Assembly (NCBI GenBank): GCA_000416085.1
Contig: KE356579.1
Coordinates: forward strand, 2,165,395-2,188,546
Length of the DNA stretch: 23,152 nucleotides
Direction of reading: 5' to 3'
Source of the DNA: a halophilic archaeon J07HX64
GTDB taxonomy: Archaea > Halobacteriota > Halobacteria > Halobacteriales > Haloarculaceae
Of the stretch, positions 1 through 7,188 are shown in pieces. A program made the position numbers and the translations under genes. A model generated the notes under the pieces. It had not been told where the DNA came from. It did no database searches and saw nothing but the letters and a program-made list of their open reading frames with translations. Within the stretch, counting starts at the first letter, position 1. Each line of letters opens with the position of its first letter.

Positions 1-1088
1 CATACCGCGAGGCGGTCCGGAACTACCACCCAGACGTGAGTGACGACCCCGACGCCGAGGAGAAGTTCAAAAAGGCAAAAACGGCAAAGGAGGTGCTGAC
101 GGACGAACAGAAGCGCAGACAGTACGACCAGCTCGGTCACGAGCGGTTCGTCGAGGCCGAGAAGCGGGGTGGCGCCGGCGGCAACGGCGGCAGAGCGGGT
201 GGACAGGGTGACCCGTTCGGCGGCGGCGGCGGTCCGTTCGGCGACATGCAGGATATCTTTGAGGAGTTCTTCGGGGGAGGGGGTGGATCGGGGTCGGGTG
301 ACCGCCCACAGCGGGGTCGTGACCTCAACACCGAGTTGACGATCGATCTGGAGACAGCCTATCACGGCACGGAGACAGAGCTGACGACCACCCGGCCGGA
401 GGCCTGTTCGGAGTGTAACGGGCGTGGCTACCCCCCGGGGACCGAGTCACGGACCTGTCCGAACTGCAACGGGCGGGGTGAGACAACACGCGTAAGACAG
501 ACCGCGTTTGGTCGGATGCAGCAGCGTTCGACCTGTCGGCGATGTAGCGGTGAGGGGACCATCTACGAGGAGACCTGTTCAACCTGTCGCGGCGACGGGG
601 AGGTCCGCAACCAGGCAACGCTCACGGTCGAGATACCCCCAGGGATACGTGACGGGCAGACCCTCCGGATGGACGGTGAGGGTGCACCCGGGGACCGTGG
701 CAGCCGACCAGGTGACCTCCTCATCGACATCAGTGTCGAGGACCACCCCGAGTTCGAGCGTGACGGCAACGACCTGGTGAAGCGCGAACCCGTCTCGTTC
801 CCGCAGGCGGTGTTCGGTGACACGATCGACATCGAAACAATCGACGGTGCCGTCGAGTTCGACCTCTCGGCGGGCACCCAGAGCGGGGAGACGTTCCGAC
901 TGTCGGGAAAAGGAATGCCCCGTCTGCGCAGGCGTGGCTACGGCGACCTCTACGTGCAGGTTCGGGTCGTCACACCGGACAATCTCAACGCCGAGCAGCG
1001 CGAAGCCCTCGAGACGTTCGCCGCCGCCGGCGGCGAGGAGATCGATGTCGAACAGGGGTTTTTCGACCGTCTCCGAAACAGTCTGTGA
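1..1088 (+). CDS. dnaJ: Chaperone protein DnaJ (5' truncated by window edge)
   Basis: DnaJ is the Hsp40 co-chaperone that delivers unfolded clients to DnaK and stimulates its ATPase. The frame is open from base 3 with no start, so about the first 20-25 residues lie outside the window. The J-domain HPD motif is seen at bases 27-35 (NYHPDV). It is followed by a Gly/Phe-rich linker (about 165-300), then four CxxCxGxG zinc-finger repeats (CSECNGRG, CPNCNGRG, CRRCSGEG, CSTCRGDG, about 400-605), then the C-terminal client-binding domains. This is the full type I architecture. The stop is TGA at 1086-1088. A dnaK partner would be expected upstream, outside the window. The identification is secure from domain order and the zinc repeats. 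Confidence 0.97.
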   Translation, partial: YREAVRNYHPDVSDDPDAEEKFKKAKTAKEVLTDEQKRRQYDQLGHERFVEAEKRGGAGGNGGRAGGQGDPFGGGGGPFGDMQDIFEEFFGGGGGSGSGDRPQRGRDLNTELTIDLETAYHGTETELTTTRPEACSECNGRGYPPGTESRTCPNCNGRGETTRVRQTAFGRMQQRSTCRRCSGEGTIYEETCSTCRGDGEVRNQATLTVEIPPGIRDGQTLRMDGEGAPGDRGSRPGDLLIDISVEDHPEFERDGNDLVKREPVSFPQAVFGDTIDIETIDGAVEFDLSAGTQSGETFRLSGKGMPRLRRRGYGDLYVQVRVVTPDNLNAEQREALETFAAAGGEEIDVEQGFFDRLRNSL

Positions 1089-1462
1089 GCGTCCGGGACC
1101 GTGTGGTTCGGGTGACCCCGTCTCCTGTCACCACGGACCCCAAGACACCCGATCCGCTCTGCCTGTAGAAACCCGTCTGTCCGGTGAACGCCGGGCGAGA
1201 GCCCCGAGTCCGTCAGCCCGGAGACGCCGACACCGTGTGTCGGCGGCGAGACGCGCAGTGACCTGTGGGCGGAAGCCGCCGCGGTCGTCGACAGACTCGG
1301 TCTCCGCCCTCCTGTCTACGGGCGAGCGCAGAGGGCGTGTGCTGGTCGCAGGCCTGCTCGGGCGGTGTAACAGTCGCCGTCGGCGACGGTGTGAGCGCGC
1401 CACACCCCGTCGAGGGGAGCGAGGGTCGAAAGGACTAACTCCGGACGCGAGTATCCTGACAT
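1089..1462. other. Intergenic stretch with possible broken reading-frame fragments
   Basis: No intact gene is convincing in these 374 bases between dnaJ and the DUF2150 gene. On the + strand, three protein-like fragments lie in successive frames: one with ETRSDLWAEAAAVVDRLG (about 1248-1305), one with SALLSTGERRGRVLVAGLLG (about 1300-1362), and one reading GGVTVAVGDGVSAPHPVEG and ending at TAA 1436-1438. They could be a small membrane protein gene broken by indels, or chance GC-rich open frame. No RNA gene or strong terminator was seen. Confidence 0.3.
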
Positions 1463-2041
1463 ATGAGCAATGATGAGCCCGGCGAGTACTACACTGAGGA
1501 GCGGTGGCAGAACTGGCTCAACCGACTCCGCGACGAGGAACTGGACGCCGAACAGGAGGAGTCGGCGCGACTGCTCCGGAACCTCCAGTACGACACGGCC
1601 ATCGCGGTTGCAAAGATACTCACCGACCACCAGAACGACACCATCGACGAGGAGCGAGCACTCACGGAACTCACAGATATCCAGGAGATCACACTCGAAG
1701 AGGTCGAGTTCGACGACGAGGATGCCGTGATACTACTCGACGGGGTCCAGACCTCGCTGCTCTGCGTGCTGTACGCCGGCAAGGAGTTCGTCGCAGCGGG
1801 ACCGGCCGAGGGAACGATCGGACAGTACATCGAGGCCGCGACCGTCGCAGAGGACGAGGGAGACATCGACGACGCGCTCGGCTACTGTGTCCAGGCCGGA
1901 ACGATGCTCATCGACGGCCAACACCTCGACCTTGAGATGGCCGGAGAGCTCGACTTCGGTCCGGTCGCCCAGTGGGTCAACGGACTCGAGAGCCTCCAGA
2001 ATGCCATGAGTGACCCCGAGTTCGTCGAGGAAGAGGGGTGA
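1463..2041 (+). CDS. DUF2150 family protein
   Basis: This is a 192-residue, strongly acidic, soluble protein without signal peptide or membrane segment. It resembles the haloarchaeal DUF2150 family, whose function is unknown, and its length is normal for that family. The N-terminal third (EEYYTEERWQNWLNRL-type region) is helical and charged. The middle has a hydrophobic stretch (AVILLDGVQTSLLCVLYAGKE, near residues 88-108), and the C-terminal half looks helical with a short acidic tail. The ATG at 1463 is the first start in frame and gives the typical MSNDEP.. acidic start. It stands alone downstream of dnaJ, with 374 bases between them, so it is probably transcribed separately. Family assignment is from memory of the family's sequence style; no motif proves a biochemical role. 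Confidence 0.8.
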   Translation: MSNDEPGEYYTEERWQNWLNRLRDEELDAEQEESARLLRNLQYDTAIAVAKILTDHQNDTIDEERALTELTDIQEITLEEVEFDDEDAVILLDGVQTSLLCVLYAGKEFVAAGPAEGTIGQYIEAATVAEDEGDIDDALGYCVQAGTMLIDGQHLDLEMAGELDFGPVAQWVNGLESLQNAMSDPEFVEEEG

Positions 2042-2411
2042 CCAGCCCGGTTGTGTCGTGTCACTGAGTCCGTCTCCTCTCGGGCAGGTCTGGTTTGTGT
2101 GAATATCGTGTCGGCTGTACTCGGCAGTAGGTCGGGGTCGTGTTCTGTAGTCGTGGGGTCTGACTGTCGTCGATCCGGAGCGTCTGACCCCCAGGTGGCG
2201 CCGAAAACCCGGTATCCGCCGGCCACTGAGCCGGTAACCGAGTAGCCGTCACGACACACTAGCCGAGAAATCGACTCCGGTACGGTGTTCTCACGCGCGC
2301 GGAAACCCCACAGAGCGCCGGACGGCAACCGACCTGACGGTTGAACGAAAACCGAATCTAATCCACCCCGGAATCGTACGTACGTGGCGATAGATAGTCA
2401 GTGGGTGGAGT
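2042..2411. other. Intergenic stretch, nothing recognised
   Basis: These 370 bases follow the DUF2150 gene. I see no coding frame with haloarchaeal composition, no tRNA T-loop signature and no strong hairpin. A short self-complementary GTACGTAC lies at about 2376-2383. Confidence 0.4.
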
Positions 2412-2780
2412 GTGCGCGGAGGGCGGATACCGGGTCGTCTCCACGTGTTGTGCAGGCACGGACGATCAGAGACACCGGGTGCTGCTCCGCTGACGGGTGT
2501 GGTGCTGATACTGGTGGCGGTGGTCGGTCTGTTCCTCCCTACCGACCTCGAAGCCGACGACGATGAGCAGTTGCTCGTCAACATCGACAGTTTGGTTGAC
2601 GAGACCCGGGAACAGCCCCCGAACGGGGACGATTCCGCGGAGCCAGTGACCGAAGCAGACCTCGACGCCGATACGTTCGGATCCGGAGCAGGCAGTCGAA
2701 CAGCCGTGTTGCCGAACTCACCGACACAGCCGAGAGTAAGAGCACAGTTGTCAGGGTGGATAGTAACAACACAGCGGTGA
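2412..2780 (+). CDS. Hypothetical acidic protein with one membrane segment, possibly frameshifted
   Basis: The function is not recognised. The frame encodes an arginine-rich, unlikely N-terminal stretch, then a hydrophobic segment (LTGVVLILVAVVGLFLP) and a very acidic segment (DLEADDDEQLLVNIDSLVDE and on to DADTF). That hydrophobic plus acidic part has genuine haloarchaeal character, so a GTG at 2499 or 2502 is a more credible start than 2412. After about base 2685 the composition in this frame deteriorates. In another frame, a protein-like continuation (VAELTDTAESKSTVVRVD) starts near 2709. A single indel near 2690 could therefore have split a small membrane-anchored protein of roughly 120 residues. 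It converges on the pantoate kinase gene. Confidence is low that the printed frame is the true protein. Confidence 0.35.
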   Translation: MRGGRIPGRLHVLCRHGRSETPGAAPLTGVVLILVAVVGLFLPTDLEADDDEQLLVNIDSLVDETREQPPNGDDSAEPVTEADLDADTFGSGAGSRTAVLPNSPTQPRVRAQLSGWIVTTQR

Positions 2781-2854
2781 GATTCGACCCTGGTTCCTCG
2801 TCGCGACGGGGGACCGTGGGTGACGAACCGTCACAATCGAGGAGGGACCCGCGA

Positions 2855-3697
2855 TTACACCCCGTGGGGGGTCTGGAGGGTTGCGCCGGCGTGGTGGACT
2901 TGACACACCGTCGGGTCGTGGCCGGCCTCGGAGAGCGCGCTGTCGAGCGCGAACACGGTCTTGCCGAGCATCGCCATCGCGGCCTGTCCACCGGCCTCGT
3001 TGGCGTCGAGGATAACCTCCCGTACGTCGGTGGTGAGCAGCCCCGACTCCCGGGAGAAGCGCCGCGAGGCCCGCATGAACGAGTCCATCGTCGGTTCCTC
3101 GACGACAGCCGAGAGTGCCTGTGTACCGGCCTCGTCGATCGGGTCGGTGTTGCCCCCGAGTACGTCCGCCGTTGGGAGGTCACCGAGGGTGAGATACTCC
3201 ACCCGTCTGTTTGCGGGGATCCCGTCGAGCACATTGTGGTGGGGACCGCCGGGTTCGAGTCGGACAGTGACACCACCACGGGCTTGCGCGACCACATCAC
3301 CGAGCCCCGTTCCGGCCTGGACCTCCGCGCCGTGTGCGACGGTGACCAGTTCGTTTGTGGAGAGTTGGCGGTCGAACGCCGCGTTGCAGGAAAGGGCGGT
3401 CCCGAGCGCCATCGCGCCGGAGACGCCGAACCCCGAGGCCAGCGGGAGGTCGGTCACGCCGCGCACAACGGCCCGGGTCTTTAGCGTCTCCAGCACGCGC
3501 TCGACGGCGGCCATCTCGACAGTGGAGCCGTTCAGCACCACCTCGACCTGTTCTGCCGGGTGAACGGTCACGGTCACACCCGTCGAGAGCGCGATACCGC
3601 CGCCCTGTGACCCGGCGCGTGTCGGGTCGGTATCGGAGTGTGTGGTAAAAAACCCTGTCAGGTGTCCCGGCACGAACGCCTGCGCCACGTCTGTCAT
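2855..3697 (-). CDS. Pantoate kinase (GHMP family)
   Basis: Archaeal pantoate kinase phosphorylates pantoate to 4-phosphopantoate using ATP. It replaces bacterial pantothenate synthetase and kinase in coenzyme A synthesis, together with phosphopantothenate synthetase. The 280-residue product has the family's N-terminal QAFVPGHLTGFF (residues 6-17). It also has the GHMP phosphate-binding motif PLASGFGVSGAMALG (residues 85-99) and a C-terminal glycine-rich GTGLGD segment (about residues 129-134). Length is normal. The ATG at 3697 sits directly before the conserved N-terminal motif. It is divergent from the kinase gene at 3846, with 148 bases between. The partner phosphopantothenate synthetase gene is not in the window. 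GHMP membership is certain; pantoate specificity rests on family resemblance. Confidence 0.9.
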   Translation of the reverse strand: MTDVAQAFVPGHLTGFFTTHSDTDPTRAGSQGGGIALSTGVTVTVHPAEQVEVVLNGSTVEMAAVERVLETLKTRAVVRGVTDLPLASGFGVSGAMALGTALSCNAAFDRQLSTNELVTVAHGAEVQAGTGLGDVVAQARGGVTVRLEPGGPHHNVLDGIPANRRVEYLTLGDLPTADVLGGNTDPIDEAGTQALSAVVEEPTMDSFMRASRRFSRESGLLTTDVREVILDANEAGGQAAMAMLGKTVFALDSALSEAGHDPTVCQVHHAGATLQTPHGV

Positions 3698-3815
3698 ATC
3701 CCCCGTCGGGGTGCCGACGGTTTATCCGTGTCGCCCCCACCCGGTGTCGACGGTCCACTGTAACCCCTGTTCGGGTCGCGCGGGTACTGTCGGGGGCGGA
3801 CTGTCCCCCCGGAGG

Positions 3816-3845
3816 TATTTAATCGTCGTCACCCTACGGAGGTAT
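3816..3845 (+). promoter_or_regulatory. Promoter of the RIO-like kinase gene
   Basis: A TATA-like TATTTAA at 3816-3822 is preceded by purine-rich GGAGG, which could serve as BRE. It lies about 26 bases before the ATG at 3846, so the transcript is probably leaderless or nearly so. A second GGAGGT at 3838-3843 abuts the ATG too closely to act as a normal ribosome site. Confidence 0.55.
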
Positions 3846-4658
3846 ATGACTATTCGGCGGTTGCTTCGGGGGAGGGTGTCCGGAGCCGAACTGGAGGCGG
3901 TCGCACGTGAGACCGCAGTCCGGCAGGACACCGAGTTCGAATCAGTGCGCCTACTGGAGGCGAATAACTGGCTCTCGACACCGGCGGTTGTCAACGGGGA
4001 GTTTTTTGTGAAGATCATCACGAGACAGAACACCATCCTGCAGGGGTTGTTGACCACGGGGCGCAATCTGGGTGCGTTCTCGAGCGGGAACGAGGCGTTT
4101 TTCGAGCGGTTCGACACCCCACTGGAGATGGCCGAACACGAACTCGCGGCGACACGGGAGATGTGTGCGCTCGGGGTGAACGCCCCGGAACCGCTGGAGG
4201 CGTTCGAACACGAGGGGGACGGTGTGTTGGTGCTCGAGTATCTCCCCGTGTTCGAGACACTGGACGACCTCGACAGGGCGACCGCCGAGCAGGTCGCGCC
4301 GGACCTGTTTGGGGCGCTCGCACGGATGCACCAGGCAGGTCTGGCACACGGCGACCTCCGGGGTGAGAACGTGCTGGTCGCCGAGGACAGTCTGTATTTT
4401 ATCGACGCAACGAACGTCCGTGAGGGAGCAATCGACCAGGCCCGCGCCTACGATGTCGCCTGTGCGCTCGCGGCACTGGAGCCACTCGTCGGCCCGACCG
4501 TCGCCGTCGAGACTGCTGCCGAACACCACCCCACAGACGTGCTCGTGGCTGCCGAGGGCTACCTCGATTTTGTCAATCTGCGCCCCGACCACGCCTTCGA
4601 GACGCCCCCACTCCGGGGCGAGATACAGAGGACCGTCGAGTCGAGCGCGAACTCGTAA
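3846..4658 (+). CDS. RIO/Bud32-like serine/threonine kinase
   Basis: This is a 270-residue atypical protein kinase with a minimal core like the RIO and Bud32 families. The ATP-binding lysine is likely K56 in FFVKI. The helix C glutamate is probably E99. The catalytic loop reads HGDLRGEN (residues 168-175), with D170 and N175 in the HxDxxxxN pattern, and the metal-binding aspartate is in FIDATN (D187), replacing DFG. No activation segment of a classical kinase is present, as in RIO/Bud32. The N-terminal about 45 residues have no recognised fold. The ATG at 3846 is chosen because a TATA box sits 26 bases upstream; the longer frame back to 3642 is cysteine- and proline-rich and overlaps the divergent gene. 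The substrate is unknown. It lies just upstream of rpoF, which has its own promoter. Confidence 0.8.
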   Translation: MTIRRLLRGRVSGAELEAVARETAVRQDTEFESVRLLEANNWLSTPAVVNGEFFVKIITRQNTILQGLLTTGRNLGAFSSGNEAFFERFDTPLEMAEHELAATREMCALGVNAPEPLEAFEHEGDGVLVLEYLPVFETLDDLDRATAEQVAPDLFGALARMHQAGLAHGDLRGENVLVAEDSLYFIDATNVREGAIDQARAYDVACALAALEPLVGPTVAVETAAEHHPTDVLVAAEGYLDFVNLRPDHAFETPPLRGEIQRTVESSANS

Positions 4659-4670
4659 CCGTTTCGAAGG

Positions 4671-4709
4671 TATTTTTATCCTCGTTATCTAACACCGGAT
4701 ATCATCCGG
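4671..4709 (+). promoter_or_regulatory. rpoF promoter with an inverted repeat at the predicted start site
   Basis: TATTTTTAT at 4671-4679, preceded by CGAAGG, is a good BRE/TATA pair. Transcription would start near 4700. A perfect inverted repeat CCGGAT-ATC-ATCCGG at 4695-4709 spans that point. It could be a repressor site, an RNA hairpin at the very 5' end of the leader, or chance. A leader of about 30 bases would remain before the ATG at 4733, in which no Shine-Dalgarno is seen. Confidence 0.55.
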
Positions 4710-4732
4710 CCCGGTTCGCCGGCAGCACAACT

Positions 4733-5092
4733 ATGACAATATTCAAGGAGAAACTCGACGAGGAGTATCTCACAATCGCGGAGACAAAGGAGATACTCGA
4801 GGATATAGAGGTCGAGCGTGCGGCCGACGACGACAGGGAGATGCGGTACGAGCTCGCGCGGGCCATCGAGCACGTCAACCGGTTCGCCGTGCTCTCCCCG
4901 GGAGGAGTCCGGCCAGTTTATCGACGAACTGCTCGAACTCGACAAGGTCGACGAACGAACGGCGTACAAAATCGTCGGACTTTCGTTCCCGTCGACCGCT
5001 CCGAACTTCGCTCGCTGTACGCTCAAGAGCGGTACTCCCTCTCACAGGAGGAGCTCGACGAGATCCTCAACATCGTCAGACAGCACGCCTGA
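4733..5092 (+). CDS. rpoF: DNA-directed RNA polymerase subunit Rpo4/F, with two compensating frameshifts
   Basis: Rpo4 (RpoF, homologue of eukaryotic Rpb4) forms the RNA polymerase stalk with Rpo7. The first 57 residues (MTIFKEKLDEEYLT.. to FAVLSP) and the last about 33 (DRSELRSLYAQERYSLS.. to the end) match the family in one frame. The 30 residues between are arginine-rich nonsense as printed (PGGVRPVYRRTARTRQGR). The proper middle (EESGQFIDELLELDKVDE, then RTAYKIVGL) lies in another frame. One extra G in the GGG near 4900-4902 and one missing base in the CCC near 4988-4990 explain this and restore about 119 residues. The frame stays open, so automated calling would miss the damage. Neighbours are a kinase and a zinc-finger protein, not the usual rpl21e and DUF655 genes. 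Either consensus error or a decaying extra copy would fit. Confidence 0.88.
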   Translation: MTIFKEKLDEEYLTIAETKEILEDIEVERAADDDREMRYELARAIEHVNRFAVLSPGGVRPVYRRTARTRQGRRTNGVQNRRTFVPVDRSELRSLYAQERYSLSQEELDEILNIVRQHA

Positions 5093-5154
5093 CCGTCCAC
5101 AGGGCGGTGTCGTGGGCGCTGTTGCACCGTGTAGCTGTTCCGTGTTTCCGATGG

Positions 5155-5185
5155 TATTTTAAGACTGTATATGAAACATAGGAGT
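5155..5185 (+). promoter_or_regulatory. Promoter of the small zinc-finger gene
   Basis: TATTTTAA at 5155-5162 lies about 27 bases before the ATG at 5186. That spacing fits a leaderless transcript and favours 5186 over the in-frame ATG at 5171, which is only about 10 bases from the box. Confidence 0.5.
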
Positions 5186-5419
5186 ATGCACACCTGTAGA
5201 AGCTGCAAGCGGACATTCGGCTCGGAACTCGAACTCGAACTCCACCGAGATACCTGCGAGGACGGACAGTTGTTCTGTGACTCGTGTGGCTCTCGTTTCG
5301 CCGAGGCCGAGGCAACCGAGGACGGGTGGCACTACCGCTGTCCGGATCCTGACTGCGAGGGAGCGGCCATCGGCGAGGATATCCACCGCGTCGAGGACGT
5401 ACGCATACAGACGCTGTAG
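5186..5419 (+). CDS. Small two-module zinc-finger protein
   Basis: This is a 77-residue protein of the small zinc-finger type common in haloarchaea; the exact family is not recognised. It starts MHTCRSCKRTF, and the first module is a C2H2/C2HC-like finger (CRSCKRTF, then LHRDTC). The second is a zinc ribbon formed by CDSCGSRF and CPDPDC. A short acidic C-terminal part follows (EDIHRVEDV). Such proteins usually bind nucleic acid or partner proteins, but no function can be given. The ATG at 5186 is chosen from the TATA spacing; an ATG at 5171 would add MKHRS. It follows rpoF by 93 bases on the same strand. Confidence 0.7.
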   Translation: MHTCRSCKRTFGSELELELHRDTCEDGQLFCDSCGSRFAEAEATEDGWHYRCPDPDCEGAAIGEDIHRVEDVRIQTL

Positions 5420-5540
5420 TGGCCTGCGGGGTTAATCCGCGTCGAGAACCCTGGTTCCGGCACGGCACCGGAGGACACCGAAACAAAAGCGCAGTTCGAA
5501 GACGGTTCGAGCGGAGACAGACGCCGAATAAACAACAAGA

Positions 5541-5573
5541 CATATACTGTCCGTCGGCATACTGGTCGTCAGT
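5541..5573 (+). promoter_or_regulatory. Probable artA promoter
   Basis: CATATAC at 5541-5547, preceded by an A-rich stretch (AATAAACAACAAGA), lies about 28 bases before the ATG at 5574. No Shine-Dalgarno is seen. A leaderless transcript is likely. Confidence 0.4.
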
Positions 5574-6599
5574 ATGCTCGGGGCTCTCGGAACTGTCGAA
5601 GACGCTCTCAGGGACGCCCTCGGGGTCGTAGAGGCTCTCGGAGAGTTTGCCGAACCACTCGGCTGGCTGGCACTCGGGATCTTTCTGGCAGGTATCCTTC
5701 TCGAGTACTACAACCGCGAGTACGCCCGTCCGGTGCTGGCCGGGGGGTGGGTGGTGTTCGCGCTGTTCTGGCTCACGCTCGTCTACCCGTGGTTCACAGT
5801 CGACCAGAGTATCATCCGCGGTGTGGGGGCAGCAGTCGCCGTCCCGCTGTCGGTGCTCGTCGGCAAGACCCTCTACGAGGGTCGTGATTCGCTTTTCACC
5901 CTCTCGCGTGCGGTGGGTATGATGGGGCTGGTGTACGCCCCGTTCGTAACGATCAGACCACTCCGGGAGTGGCTAACACTCACAGTCGTCGACCACACCG
6001 GATGGGCAATGGGTCTGCTCGGCTACGACCCGCCGGTCGTGACCCGGCTCTCTGAGGTGGGTGTGGACCGCTCGATACTCGGCGCAGAGGGTCCAAAGGA
6101 GTTCGCCTTCGAGAACACGTTCGTGTTCTTCCAGGGCGACGGTGGCACTATCACCTACACTATCATCATCGCCTGCACCGGTCTCGGGAGTATGGCGGTG
6201 ATGATCGGCCTGATCGGGGCGGTCCGTGCCCCGTTGCGGCGGAAACTTCGCGGACTCGCCGTGGCCGTGCCTGTTATCTACGTCCTCAACATCGTCCGGA
6301 ACGTGTTTATAAGTGTGAACTTCGGTGAACAGTTTATGAATATCTTTCCGGACGCGACGATGATGCTGTTCGGTCTCGACAACGAACTCCGGGTATCGTA
6401 CATCTGGGCCGACCGTATCCTCGCACAGAGCGCGTCGGTGGTGGCGATGATATTGATTCTCTGGCTGGTGTTGCGCGAGGTGCCGGAGGTGATCGAACCG
6501 GTCGAGGACGTGCTGTTCTTACTAACCGGTAACGAGTACGACCTCGCCGACGCACTCGACATGGATGTCGAACAGTCGACCTCCAATCCCGCCGACTAA
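5574..6599 (+). CDS. artA: Archaeosortase A
   Basis: ArtA is a polytopic membrane transpeptidase-like enzyme that processes proteins with a C-terminal PGF motif, such as the S-layer glycoprotein, so they can be lipid-anchored outside the cell. The 341-residue product has about seven or eight membrane segments. It carries the catalytic cysteine in IIIACTGLGS (C201), an arginine in VLNIVRNVF (R242) and a second arginine in YIWADRIL (R281). The spacings of 41 and 39 residues equal those I recall for the Haloferax enzyme (C173, R214, R253), so the active site is complete and the N-terminus is about 28 residues longer. The tail after the last membrane helix is acidic and cytoplasmic. No PGF-CTERM substrate gene is in the window. 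It appears to be monocistronic. Confidence 0.95.
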   Translation: MLGALGTVEDALRDALGVVEALGEFAEPLGWLALGIFLAGILLEYYNREYARPVLAGGWVVFALFWLTLVYPWFTVDQSIIRGVGAAVAVPLSVLVGKTLYEGRDSLFTLSRAVGMMGLVYAPFVTIRPLREWLTLTVVDHTGWAMGLLGYDPPVVTRLSEVGVDRSILGAEGPKEFAFENTFVFFQGDGGTITYTIIIACTGLGSMAVMIGLIGAVRAPLRRKLRGLAVAVPVIYVLNIVRNVFISVNFGEQFMNIFPDATMMLFGLDNELRVSYIWADRILAQSASVVAMILILWLVLREVPEVIEPVEDVLFLLTGNEYDLADALDMDVEQSTSNPAD

Positions 6600-6600
6600 C

Positions 6601-6649
6601 CGTATCGGTCCTGTGTCCCGTCAACTGACCGTATCTGCTCTGTGTCCCG
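6601..6649. repeat. Two-copy imperfect direct repeat, period 29
   Basis: CGTATCGGTCCTGTGTCCCG (6601-6620) recurs as CGTATCTGCTCTGTGTCCCG (6630-6649), with 17 of 20 bases identical. It lies directly after the artA stop codon. No function is evident. Confidence 0.6.
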
Positions 6650-6794
6650 CTTGCCGCTGTTCGGCTGATTCTGGTGTCGGTCCGTCGTCCGCGGCGATAA
6701 CCGTCACCCCTCGCCGATACCGACGTGGTGCCGTTGGCGACGTGCCGCGATATCTGTCCTCCTGCTCCTCGACCGCCTCCTCGACATCTGTCAC
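6621..6794 (-). CDS. Possible small acidic protein, 57 residues
   Basis: With a GTG start at 6794, the minus strand reads VTDVEEAVEEQEDRYRGTSP and continues for 57 codons to a TGA at 6621. The acidic first half has haloarchaeal composition, and its antisense frame is the serine/threonine-rich type usual opposite real haloarchaeal genes. The second half is less convincing. No TATA box lies at the right distance. It is not recognised and may be chance or the remnant of a longer gene. Confidence 0.22.
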   Translation of the reverse strand: MTDVEEAVEEQEDRYRGTSPTAPRRYRRGVTVIAADDGPTPESAEQRQAGHRADTVS

Positions 6795-7188
6795 ATTAAC
6801 AGAGACCGCCCCCAGCCGCGAGTGTTTCCTCCGTCGGTCGAGACCTGTTGTTTACCGGTTCGTCGTTCGAGGCGTCTGTATCGACACGGTCGGAGAGACC
6901 CAGTCCACCGGGTATCTCTGTGGTTACCCGTTTTTTGTGCGGGATCGTGTGGCTGTCTGGTATGACACGATATCGGTGAGAGCCCGATGGAGAGGAGAGC
7001 GTGTTCGGCGCGAGCGCCGGGTGAACACAGCGACGACGGCCGTTTCCGGCGTGTGTCTCGACCAGTTGGTGAGCAGCTAATCTACAAACCAACGACACTG
7101 CTAGACGGTGTGAACCGGTCGGGTGACAGTGTGCCAGGAGGTTCGCTCGTTCGGAACACACATATCGGCCGAGGGGATATCGGTTACA

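Larger units (their letters stand above)
6600..7188. other. Long intergenic stretch between artA and the MBL lipoprotein gene
   Basis: These 589 bases have no convincing long gene. An imperfect direct repeat (6601-6620 and 6630-6649) lies just after artA, and a small acidic frame lies on the minus strand at 6621-6794. The rest of the + strand frame to 7080 is arginine- and serine-rich, like noncoding GC-rich DNA. A CATATC at 7160-7165, about 26 bases before the ATG at 7189, may be the next promoter. Confidence 0.4.

Noticed and set aside
817..1473. Plus-strand 218-codon frame over the dnaJ end
   Set aside because: Its first part is an out-of-frame reading of dnaJ, rich in Ser and Arg. Only its later stretch is possibly relevant, and is treated as a fragment.
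2578..3300. Minus-strand 240-codon frame
   Set aside because: It overlaps pantoate kinase in a different frame and is Arg/Pro/Ser-rich, as expected of a shadow.
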